Positions 52,069 through 59,956 of a stretch of DNA of 61,088 nucleotides are shown in pieces. Origin of the DNA: Planctomycetota bacterium (GTDB taxonomy: Bacteria; Planctomycetota; UBA1135; JADKAF01); NCBI GenBank assembly GCA_016793245.1, contig JAEUHW010000330.1, positions 1 to 61,088 of the forward strand. Reading direction: 5' to 3'. The notes under the pieces were generated by a model. The model searched no databases, had not been told where the DNA came from, and saw only the letters and a program-made list of their open reading frames with translations. Every line of letters begins with the position of its first letter. The stretch's first letter is position 1. The position numbers and the translations under genes are program-made.

Positions 52069-54870
52069 ATGCGCTTGCTGCCCTGCGTACTTCTCGGTCT
52101 CATCGGCGCGCCGGCTCCGGCCCAAGCTCCCCGCGAGCTCCTCGCGTTTCCCGGCGATGCGAGTGGCGCGACGCTCGGCCAGGCCGTCGCGTTCGTAGGC
52201 GATTGGAACGGCGACGGTCGGACGGAGACGGCGTTCGGCGTGCCGGGCCGCGGACGCGTGGATGTCGTTCGTCACGATGGCGTCTTGCTGCGCAGCTTCA
52301 CCGGCGGCTTCGCGCCCGGCAGCAGCTTCGGCCAAGCGATCGCGAGCGTCGGAGATCTGGATGGCGATGGCGTGCCCGAGCTGTTGGTCGGAGCACCTCT
52401 GTTCTCGAGCGGGAGCGGCAGCGTGGCCCTCCTCTCCGGAGCGAACGGCGCAACGCTCTGGTCGCAATTCGGCACGCAGGGACAAGAACGCCTGGGTTGG
52501 GCCGTGGCCGGGCTCGGCGACCTCGACGGCGACGGCTTCGCCGACTTCGCGTACAGCGCGCTGCAGTCGTTCTCGGGTGGGCTCGGCTTCGTGGTCGTGC
52601 GCTCCGGTCGAACGCAAGCGGTGATCCGGTCCCATAGCGGCAGCTTCTCCGGCGAAGGCTACGGCTATGCGCTCGCACGCGCGGGCGACGTCGATGGCGA
52701 CGGCGTTCAGGACTACGTCGTCGGCGCGCCGTGGGCCTCGCGGCGCGCATTCCTCGGCGGCGAGGCGATCGTGTACTCCGGCGCCAACGGCAGTCGCAGC
52801 GCCTCGCAGTCCGGCGTCGTCGACTTCGAAGAGTTCGGTCATGCGGTCGGCGCCCTCGACGCCGATTGGAACAGCGACGGCAAGTCCGACTGGCTCGTCG
52901 GCGCTCCGGGAAACGACGAGGGCGCGGGCTATGCCTCGGGCTCGCTCTTCGTGCTCGGCTACAACGCTTCGCCTTCGAGCGCTCCGGTCCTGCAGCGCTT
53001 CGACGGGGCGCCCGGCGACGAGCTCGGCAGCGCGATCGCCGGCGGTGGCGACGTGAACGGAGATGGTACGCGCGATGTCGCGGCCGCCGCGGTTCCCGCG
53101 GGCGTCGTGCGCCTCTGGTCCGGGAAGCCCGGCCACGCGCTGCTGGACGAGCTGCGCCAGCGCGAAGCGAACGATCGCTTCGGCTTCTCGCTGGCACTCG
53201 GCGGCGACCTCGATGCGAACTCCTACGCCGAGATCGCCATCGGCGCGCCGTGGAATGGCGCGACGAGCATGGGCCGCGGCTACGTGTTCGATCTCGGCTG
53301 GGAGCGGCCGACGGTGATCCTGGAGCTCCTTAGCGTCACACCCGAACCTCGGCTCGGGATGCATGTCGCCTATGTGGGCGACCTCGATGGCGACCTCGCG
53401 AGCGAGCTCGCAGTGAGCATTCCCGCCGCGAACCGCGTCGACATCTATCGCCGCGGAGGGATCCTCCTGCGCTCGCTGCCGATGGGTGTCTCGCCGCTCT
53501 CCTCGAGCGCGATCGCCGGTGCCGGTGACGTCGACGGCGATGGAGTGCCGGACGTGATCGTCGGCAACGCCGACGACAGCACGGGCGGGAGCTCCGCGGG
53601 TGCCGTGCGCGTCTTCTCGGGTGCCGACGGAAGCGTGCTGCACGCGTTCTTCGGCGGGCCGATGGAGTACCTAGGCTTCTCGGTCACCGGCCTCACCGAC
53701 ATCGACGGGGATGGCTACGACGATTTCGCCGCGGGCGCGCCGGAGAGGAGCGACAACAGCTTCCCCTTCCCGACGAACTACGTGCGCATCTGGTCGGGGC
53801 GCAACGGCAGCGTGCTGCGCACGCTCACGAGCGAGCAGTTCTCGCGCTTCGGCTATGACATCGCCCGCGCCGGCGACCTCGACAACGACGGTGTGCAAGA
53901 TCTCATCGTCGGTGCGCCCTTCGCCGACGTACGCGCCACGGACGGCGGAGCGGTCTACGGCTACTCGGGTCGCAGCTTCGCGCAGATCGCCTTCCAGAGC
54001 GGCAACACCTTCCAGGAGAACTTCGGCCTCTCGGTCGCGGCCCTCGACGACGACTGGGACGGCGATGGGCGCGACGACTACGTCGCAGGCTCCTTCAAGA
54101 ACGACGACGGCGCAGGCTCCGAAGCGGGATCGCTGTTCGTCATCAATCGCTTCGGCAATGTGATCCGGCGGTTCGACGGCGGTGCAGGCCAACGTTTCGG
54201 CCTGCAGGTCACCGGAGGCGGTGACGTCGACGGCGACGGCAAGATGGAAGTCGCGGCGACCTCGGAGAACCTGGATCAAGTCTGGGTCTTCTCGGGAGCC
54301 TCGGGCCACGAGCGCCTGCGCAGCTTCTCCGGGCATGGGTACTTCCCCGTGCTCGACCTCGCGGGCGACTTCGATGGGGATGGCTATGCCGACCTCGCCG
54401 TCAGCTGCTATTACTCGGCTTGGCTCGCCGGGCGCGCGTGGGTCTACGACTTCCGCGGAGCGGCCACGCCGGCGCGCGCGCTCGCCTCGGGTCGAGCCTG
54501 CGCGACGAGCAACGGTCACTTGCCGCACGCGACGATCGAAGGGCGCCCCGCGCTCGGCGCTCCGATCACGCTCGGCCTCCGAGCCGCGCTGCCGAGCGCC
54601 GCGGCGTTGATCCAGGTCGGAATCCCCATCGCGCTGCCGTTGGATCTGCTCGGCGCGCCGAACTGCACGCTCTACTCCACCGGCGAAGTCTTCTCGCTCG
54701 CGTGGACGACCGATGCGCAAGGGCAAGCGACGCTGCCGCCGCTCGCGGTGCCGCTCGATCCAGGGCTCATCGGCGCGCGCTTCGATGCGCAATGGGCCGT
54801 GCTCGATGCCGCGGCGAACTCACTCGGGCTCGCGTTCTCCACGCGCCTCGTGCTCCTCCTCGGCAGTTGA
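52069..54870 (+). CDS. secreted FG-GAP double beta-propeller protein
   Basis: The 933-residue protein has a signal peptide (MRLLPCVLLGLIGAPAPAQ). Fourteen FG-GAP/VCBS-type calcium-binding units follow, each carrying a DxDxDG-like loop (for example DWNGDGRTE, DLDGDGVPE, DIDGDGYDD, DFDGDGYAD). Units 1-7 and 8-14 correspond pairwise, so it is probably two seven-bladed propellers. The last 130 residues form a different module (ALASGRACATS... to DAAANSLGLAFSTRLVLLL) resembling the C-terminus of the DUF4394 protein nearby. An adhesion or ligand-binding role outside the cell is likely. The 291-base gap upstream holds no convincing gene or promoter. Confidence 0.85.
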   Translation: MRLLPCVLLGLIGAPAPAQAPRELLAFPGDASGATLGQAVAFVGDWNGDGRTETAFGVPGRGRVDVVRHDGVLLRSFTGGFAPGSSFGQAIASVGDLDGDGVPELLVGAPLFSSGSGSVALLSGANGATLWSQFGTQGQERLGWAVAGLGDLDGDGFADFAYSALQSFSGGLGFVVVRSGRTQAVIRSHSGSFSGEGYGYALARAGDVDGDGVQDYVVGAPWASRRAFLGGEAIVYSGANGSRSASQSGVVDFEEFGHAVGALDADWNSDGKSDWLVGAPGNDEGAGYASGSLFVLGYNASPSSAPVLQRFDGAPGDELGSAIAGGGDVNGDGTRDVAAAAVPAGVVRLWSGKPGHALLDELRQREANDRFGFSLALGGDLDANSYAEIAIGAPWNGATSMGRGYVFDLGWERPTVILELLSVTPEPRLGMHVAYVGDLDGDLASELAVSIPAANRVDIYRRGGILLRSLPMGVSPLSSSAIAGAGDVDGDGVPDVIVGNADDSTGGSSAGAVRVFSGADGSVLHAFFGGPMEYLGFSVTGLTDIDGDGYDDFAAGAPERSDNSFPFPTNYVRIWSGRNGSVLRTLTSEQFSRFGYDIARAGDLDNDGVQDLIVGAPFADVRATDGGAVYGYSGRSFAQIAFQSGNTFQENFGLSVAALDDDWDGDGRDDYVAGSFKNDDGAGSEAGSLFVINRFGNVIRRFDGGAGQRFGLQVTGGGDVDGDGKMEVAATSENLDQVWVFSGASGHERLRSFSGHGYFPVLDLAGDFDGDGYADLAVSCYYSAWLAGRAWVYDFRGAATPARALASGRACATSNGHLPHATIEGRPALGAPITLGLRAALPSAAALIQVGIPIALPLDLLGAPNCTLYSTGEVFSLAWTTDAQGQATLPPLAVPLDPGLIGARFDAQWAVLDAAANSLGLAFSTRLVLLLGS

Positions 54871-54886
54871 GCACTCCCCGCTCGGC

Positions 54887-54947
54887 CCCTCCCCCTCACT
54901 GTACAGATAAGGTGCCAGGCACCTTTACTGTGCAATGAGGGGGACGG
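54887..54947. repeat. 61-bp imperfect palindrome with GGTGCC-A-GGCACC centre
   Basis: Centred on A54917, 30-base arms pair with five mismatches. The core is AAGGTGCC-A-GGCACCTT. The family of such AAGGTGCC..GGCACCTT palindromes is widespread as a dispersed repeat in bacterial genomes, from memory. It lies between two convergent genes and supplies the last 13 codons and stop of the minus-strand membrane gene. It can also act as a bidirectional terminator. Confidence 0.7.
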
Positions 54948-56203
54948 CGCGGGAGGAGCAGAACGGCGCCGCGCGCAGCCAGCACGACCAGCAGCGGCTC
55001 CACGATCGGGAAGCGCAGGCGCAGGTGGAACACGAACGGCAAGGCGCCGATCAAGCCGCCGAAGCAGAGTGCCGCGAAGACGGGCTCGCGGGCACGCGGA
55101 TCGCGAAGGAGCGCGAAGAGCGCGAGCAGCAGGGCGAAGCCCGTCGTGGCGAACGCGAGCACGAGCTCTCGCAGGCTCGCGACTGCCGGCATCGGAATCG
55201 GTGAGACGAAATGCAGCGCGCGGGCACCGCAGATCGCGAGCGCATCGAGCGGGCGTTCGCGCTGGTAGCGCGCGGCCTCGGTCCACCAGGCGCTCTCGAT
55301 CGCGCGTGCGTCGAAGACACCGCGGCGCTCGAGCTCGCGCACGCGGGACGGAGCCTCCACGCGATAGAGTCGATCCATCGCCGAACGGAACTCCCCTCCG
55401 AGAGGATCGCCGTACATCGCGCGCATCTGCTCGTTCATCCCTAACCAGGCGTTGTAACCCGCGAAGGCCGGCAGCGGCGTCGGAGCGCCGAGGCAGCGCG
55501 CGTTGCGGAAGGTCCACGGAGCGAGCGCCGCGACGAGGCCGATCAGCAGCGGCACGAGGGCGCGCGTTCCGTCTCGCCGCGCGCACCACAGGAAGAGCAC
55601 GCCGAGCGGCGCGGCGAGGTTCGCGCGCGCGAGGATCGCGAGCCCGGCGTAGGCGCCGAGCACCAGATAGGTTCGCGGGCGAGGCGACTCGCGCGGCAGC
55701 GCGAGCAGCGCAGCGATGCCGAGCAGCAGCATAGCCAGGCCCTCGGTGCTGAAGCGCGCGGCATAGAGGCAGGCCGGCGGATAGAAGGTCCAAGCCACCG
55801 CGGCGATCGCCGCGACGCGCACATCGAAGACGCGTCGGGCCAGCGCGTAGACGAGCGGGATGCTGAGCGCTCCCAGCAGCGCGACGAGGCCGCGCGCCCA
55901 GAAGTCGAAGCGCCCCGGCAAGGCGAAGAGGGCCGCCGCGCAGAGTGGGAAGAGCGGCGGACGAAAGTTCTCGGCTCTCGTCGCGAAGCCCGCGGGCGGA
56001 ACCGGCTCGAACCAGCGCGGCGAGGTGATCGAAAAGCCCTCCCCACGCGCCAGATGCTCGGCGATCTCGCGGTATTCGTGCCCGTCGATGGCATAGAAGG
56101 CATCATCCGGAGCCGAGAAGGCCAGCGCCCCGCGCAGGACGAGCCCGACGAGACAGAGGACGATCCAGAGAGGTGGTCGCGCGCAGCGCATGGCGACGCG
56201 CAT
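54896..56203 (-). CDS. GT-C/PMT-like membrane glycosyltransferase
   Basis: The 435-residue protein has about ten membrane helices. The first external loop AFSAPDDAFYAIDGHEYREIAEHLARGEGF shows the acidic pattern (DD..., then HEYREIA) of dolichyl/undecaprenyl-phosphate mannosyltransferase-like enzymes (GT39/GT83). SPRWFEPVPPAGFATRAENFRPPLFPL is another typical piece. Donor and acceptor are unknown. The final residues HCTVKVPGTLSVQ are encoded by the palindromic repeat at 54887-54947, suggesting that the repeat replaced the original end. ATG 56203 is used; ATG 56191 is an alternative. It is divergent from the DUF4394 gene. Confidence 0.75.
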   Translation of the reverse strand: MRVAMRCARPPLWIVLCLVGLVLRGALAFSAPDDAFYAIDGHEYREIAEHLARGEGFSITSPRWFEPVPPAGFATRAENFRPPLFPLCAAALFALPGRFDFWARGLVALLGALSIPLVYALARRVFDVRVAAIAAVAWTFYPPACLYAARFSTEGLAMLLLGIAALLALPRESPRPRTYLVLGAYAGLAILARANLAAPLGVLFLWCARRDGTRALVPLLIGLVAALAPWTFRNARCLGAPTPLPAFAGYNAWLGMNEQMRAMYGDPLGGEFRSAMDRLYRVEAPSRVRELERRGVFDARAIESAWWTEAARYQRERPLDALAICGARALHFVSPIPMPAVASLRELVLAFATTGFALLLALFALLRDPRAREPVFAALCFGGLIGALPFVFHLRLRFPIVEPLLVVLAARGAVLLLPRRPPHCTVKVPGTLSVQ

Positions 56204-56317
56204 TGGATGCCGGGAGCCGGTGCCGGCGCAATCGCTCGAGAACAAAACCGAGAGCGCAGAGATCCGGGGGAGTCGCAGCGGGCGTAGCTCCGTCGGTCCC
56301 GCATCGAGGAACTCCCC

Positions 56318-58276
56318 GTGTCGCTCCCCATTCGCAGCTCCGCCCTCTCCCTGCTCGCGCTGTCGCTCTGCGCCGCGGAGGCCGGCGCGCAGGATCTCTA
56401 CGCGCTCACCGCGAGCCACCGCCTGCTCGGCATCCGCACCCAAGCGCCCGGCCGCCTGGCGACCAACGTCGCCATCACCGGTCTCAGCCCCGGAGAAGCG
56501 CTCGTCGACCTCGACTTCCGTCCCGCGACCGGCGAGCTCTACGCTCTCGGCGCGACGAGCCGCCTCTATCGCATCGACGTGCGCAGCGGCGCCGCTACGC
56601 CCGTGGGCGCGCCCTTCGCGACGCCGCTCGTCGGCACGCAATTCGGCATGGACTTCAACCCGACGGTGGACCGGATCCGCATCGTCAGCGACGCGGATCA
56701 GAACCTGCGCGCGCACCCCGAGACCGGCGCCATCGCGGCGGTGGACGGCTCGCTCGCGTTCCTCGCAACGGATCGCTTCCGCGCGCTGAACCCGAACGTC
56801 GTAGCGTGCGCATACACGAACAGCGTCCCCGGCGCGACGACGACGCGCCTCCTCGGCCTCGACTCCAACGTCGATGCGCTGCTCCTTCAAGATCCGCCGA
56901 ACGCGGGCGGTCTCGGAACCATCGGCCTCCTCGGCATCAACACCAGCGCGATCGCCGCGTTCGACATCAGCGGCAAGACCGGAGAAGCCTGGGCCGCGCT
57001 GACGACCCCCGGCGTCGGCATCAGCGCTTCGATCTTCGCGCGCATCGACATCAACACCGGAGCGGCGCAGTTCCTCGCGACCGCGGGCATCGCCGAGCCG
57101 CTGATCGGGATCTCCTTCGTCCCGCCGGGAGTCGCTCCGTCCTTCGGCGGCCAGGAGCTCTACCTCGCCACCGAAGCGGGTCGCTTGCTCACCATCGACA
57201 GCGCCGCGCCGGGGCTCGTGCGCAGCGACGTGGCCATCACCGGTCTCGATGTCGGCGAGCGCGTGCTCGGCATCGACATCCGGCCCGCGACGGGGGAACT
57301 CTATGCGCTGGGCAGCACGAGCCGGCTCTACGTGCTCGATCCCGCAACCGCTGTCGCCACCGCGGTCGGATCTCCCTTCGCGACCGCGCTGAGCGGCGTG
57401 GAGTTCGGCTTCGACTTCAATCCCACCGTCGATCGCATCCGCATCACGAGCGACGCGGGCCAGAATCTCCGCGCTCACCCGGTGACCGGTGCCATCGCCG
57501 CGGTGGATGGTGCGCTGAGCTACGACGCGTCCGACCTCGCCGCGGGTCAAGTACCCGAGATCATCGGCTCCGGCTACACGCACAGCGTCCCGATGGCGAC
57601 TTCGACGGTGCTCTATAACCTCGATCGCCGGCGCGACACGTTGGTCGTGCAAGATCCGCCGAACGCAGGCGTGCTGAACACGGTGGGCGCCCTCGGCTTC
57701 GATGTCGCGGGCGTCGGTGGCTTCGACATCGTCGGCACGACCGGCATCGCGTATGCCGTGCTCAGCTCCGCGGGCAGTACCAGCCCGGGGCTCTTCGCGA
57801 TCGACCTCGGCACGGGACGCGCGACCTTCCTCGCGACGCTGCCGCTGCAGGAGCGCATCGCGGGTCTGAGCGCGCGCCCCGTCTATCGCACGGCGCAGTA
57901 CGGTGTCGCCTCGCCCGGCTGCAACGGCGCGAGCGGCATCGGCGCGAATCGCTCGCCCGCGGTCGGGGATGCACTCTTCGCGATCCGTGGCTCGAATGCT
58001 CCGGCCTTCGCCGAAGGGCGCCTCGCCCTCGGTATCGCGCGCAGCGTCCCGCCGGTGCGGCTAGCCGATCTCGCGTTCCACGTCTCGCCCTTCGAGGCCT
58101 CGACGATGTGGGCCGTCGCGAGCTCCGATGGGCTCGGCATCGCGAACGTCGGCGTGCCGCTGCCCTCCGATCCGCAGCTTCAGGGGCTCGCGTTCTTCGC
58201 GCAGTTCTTCTGGATCGATCCCTGCGGTCCTTCCGGGCTCAGCGCTTCGCACGGGCTGGCACTCGAGATCCGCTGA
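56318..58276 (+). CDS. secreted tandem DUF4394 protein
   Basis: The 652-residue product starts with GTG 56318 after GAGGA, and a signal peptide (SALSLLALSLCAAEAGAQ). Two complete DUF4394 domains follow, about residues 25-270 and 285-540. Each has the signature LYALTASHRLLGI-like start, GLSPGEALVDLDFRPATGELYALG, FGMDFNPTVDRIRIVSDADQNLRAHP, LLLQDPPNAG and FDISGKTGEAWA-like blocks, predicted to form a beta-propeller. The last 115 residues (PGCNGASG... to FFAQFFWIDPCGPSGLS ... HGLALEIR) are a C-terminal module related to that of the FG-GAP protein. Function is unknown. Confidence 0.88.
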   Translation: MSLPIRSSALSLLALSLCAAEAGAQDLYALTASHRLLGIRTQAPGRLATNVAITGLSPGEALVDLDFRPATGELYALGATSRLYRIDVRSGAATPVGAPFATPLVGTQFGMDFNPTVDRIRIVSDADQNLRAHPETGAIAAVDGSLAFLATDRFRALNPNVVACAYTNSVPGATTTRLLGLDSNVDALLLQDPPNAGGLGTIGLLGINTSAIAAFDISGKTGEAWAALTTPGVGISASIFARIDINTGAAQFLATAGIAEPLIGISFVPPGVAPSFGGQELYLATEAGRLLTIDSAAPGLVRSDVAITGLDVGERVLGIDIRPATGELYALGSTSRLYVLDPATAVATAVGSPFATALSGVEFGFDFNPTVDRIRITSDAGQNLRAHPVTGAIAAVDGALSYDASDLAAGQVPEIIGSGYTHSVPMATSTVLYNLDRRRDTLVVQDPPNAGVLNTVGALGFDVAGVGGFDIVGTTGIAYAVLSSAGSTSPGLFAIDLGTGRATFLATLPLQERIAGLSARPVYRTAQYGVASPGCNGASGIGANRSPAVGDALFAIRGSNAPAFAEGRLALGIARSVPPVRLADLAFHVSPFEASTMWAVASSDGLGIANVGVPLPSDPQLQGLAFFAQFFWIDPCGPSGLSASHGLALEIR

Positions 58277-58283
58277 AACGAGC

Positions 58284-58315
58284 GCGAGCGTGGCGGATCT
58301 CTCCGCCACGCTCGC
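58284..58315. terminator. strong bidirectional hairpin terminator
   Basis: GCGAGCGTGGCGGA (58284-58297), loop TCTC, TCCGCCACGCTCGC (58302-58315) form a perfect 14-bp stem seven bases after the DUF4394 stop. TTCT follows on the + strand, and the minus-strand side has TTTCAG. It ends both convergent genes. Confidence 0.8.
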
Positions 58316-58359
58316 TTCTATGGGCTGCGAGACGCAGCGCAACCTGGTCGGCTCGCGGA

Positions 58360-59784
58360 TCAGAGCACGTCCATCATCGCCGGCGTGCTGAGGATGATCT
58401 GGCCATTGGTGTCGAGCGCCAAGGCCTGCCACACGAGCTGGATCGCGACCGGGATGTTGGGCGAGGTGATGGTGTGGAAGCCCGGCGTCCAGATCGGCGT
58501 CGAGACCCAGGCCCACGGCAGCACATAGGCGTCCGGGAAGTAGTTCCAGCTCCAGGTGAAGGACTGGGCGATGGTCGGCGGAGCCCATTGCACCGCGAGG
58601 ACCGCGAACACGATCGACGGCGGCACGTTCAAGTCGACGACCGCGGGATTGTTCCGCGGGAACATGTGCTGCTTCGGCTCGATCACGAAGAGCTGCTGCC
58701 ACGACCCGGTCAGCGCGTTGAGGTAGCTCGGCACGCCCAGCGTACCGCTCGGCGGCAAGAGCCCGACCTGGTCGCCGAGCGTCGGCAGCGGCGTGCCGCA
58801 CGACATCCCGAGGCGCCCGCACCCGGCCGCGTAGATCTGGCCACCTGCAGCGGTCGTGCAGACACCGCCACCGGTGAGCGTCTCCGCGGTGAAGATCAGC
58901 GCCGGAGCCATGAGGATCGCTCCCGGGCACGGGATCGTCATGCTGAACGGACCGCTGAAGTCGATCTCGAGCGCCTCGACGTCGAGCACCTGCGAGACGC
59001 AGTTGCCGAAGCGATCGTGGATCCCGGCGCTGGTGACGAAGGCGTCCATCTGCGCTTCGGTGTACAGCACATGCGCGCTCGCGGGGAGGACCGACTGCAC
59101 GCAGAGATTCGAGTTCCACGTGATCGCGCTCGCGGGGATCACGAGGACATCGCCATCCTGCAGCAAGGTCGGGCCGCAGGGCGTGTTGATCAGATGGGTC
59201 TGATCGAGCGAGAGGTAGATACCCGAGCTGAGATCGACGGCCGCGGCATCGACGTCGACCACGATCGGCGTCGGCGGGAGGCCGAGGGCGATCTGCAGGT
59301 CCTCGGCGCGCAGGAAGTGCTCGACCTGCCCTTCGGTCGTCCCCACGCGGATGATGCGGCCGAGATCGCCGGGACGCAGACCAGGCGCGCCGGAATTGCT
59401 CGTTCCCATGGCGACGGAAGGTGAGATGAAGACGGTGCGTTGACTGCCGCCGGCGATGGGGCTCAGCACCTCGCACAGCGCGTCGATGCTGCCGAACAGG
59501 GTCGGGTTGTAGTAGTCCGGTCCGCCGTCTTCGTTCCCGGCCATCGTCTGGTAGCAGGTGTTCGGGGCCCACTTCTCGGCGGAGATGACGGGACACGGCG
59601 TGAAGCTGAGATAGGCGACCTCGTTGGGACGCAGGTCCTTCAGGACCGTTCCACCGCTGCCCGAGAGCGTCTGCTCGTTCTGGCTGGTGGTGAAGAGGAT
59701 TCCGGGCTGCTGCGCGTGGCCCACGGCCGACAGGGCCGCGAGGGCGAGGAGGCGCGCGAGAGGAAGAGTGGCTTGGGTGTTCAT
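58360..59784 (-). CDS. secreted protein of unknown function (474 residues)
   Basis: The product has a signal peptide (MNTQATLPLARLLALAALSAVGHAQ). A large secreted part follows, with many cysteines (CPVISAEKWAPNTCYQTM, NTPCGPTLLQDGD, SAGIHDRFGNCVSQVLD). Glycine- and acid-rich loops (NEDGGPDYY) are present. Near the C-terminus is a Trp-rich segment (TIAQSFTWSWNYFPDAYVLPWAW). The end SPNIPVAIQLVWQALALDTNGQIILSTPAMMDVL is reminiscent of the C-terminal module of the neighbouring FG-GAP and DUF4394 proteins, but this match is weak. I do not recognise a family. ATG 59784 gives a normal signal peptide. Confidence 0.72.
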   Translation of the reverse strand: MNTQATLPLARLLALAALSAVGHAQQPGILFTTSQNEQTLSGSGGTVLKDLRPNEVAYLSFTPCPVISAEKWAPNTCYQTMAGNEDGGPDYYNPTLFGSIDALCEVLSPIAGGSQRTVFISPSVAMGTSNSGAPGLRPGDLGRIIRVGTTEGQVEHFLRAEDLQIALGLPPTPIVVDVDAAAVDLSSGIYLSLDQTHLINTPCGPTLLQDGDVLVIPASAITWNSNLCVQSVLPASAHVLYTEAQMDAFVTSAGIHDRFGNCVSQVLDVEALEIDFSGPFSMTIPCPGAILMAPALIFTAETLTGGGVCTTAAGGQIYAAGCGRLGMSCGTPLPTLGDQVGLLPPSGTLGVPSYLNALTGSWQQLFVIEPKQHMFPRNNPAVVDLNVPPSIVFAVLAVQWAPPTIAQSFTWSWNYFPDAYVLPWAWVSTPIWTPGFHTITSPNIPVAIQLVWQALALDTNGQIILSTPAMMDVL

Positions 59785-59956
59785 GGCGAATCACGGCATG
59801 CGAGGTAGAGGAAGTTCGGTGGAGCGGCGCTCCATCCCTTCCACCGTGCTCCGCCCCGGGGCGTGACCGTTCCTCTGTGAGAACCCCGAGCCTCGAGGGA
59901 GGGCGCTGCTGCGACACCCCGCTCCGTTCTCTAGGATGGGCGTCGGAGGAACCCCG

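Noticed and set aside
52140..54450. Regular periodic signal that could suggest a CRISPR or tandem DNA repeat
   Set aside because: The periodicity is at protein level (FG-GAP loops) with diverged DNA, no conserved direct repeats or spacers.
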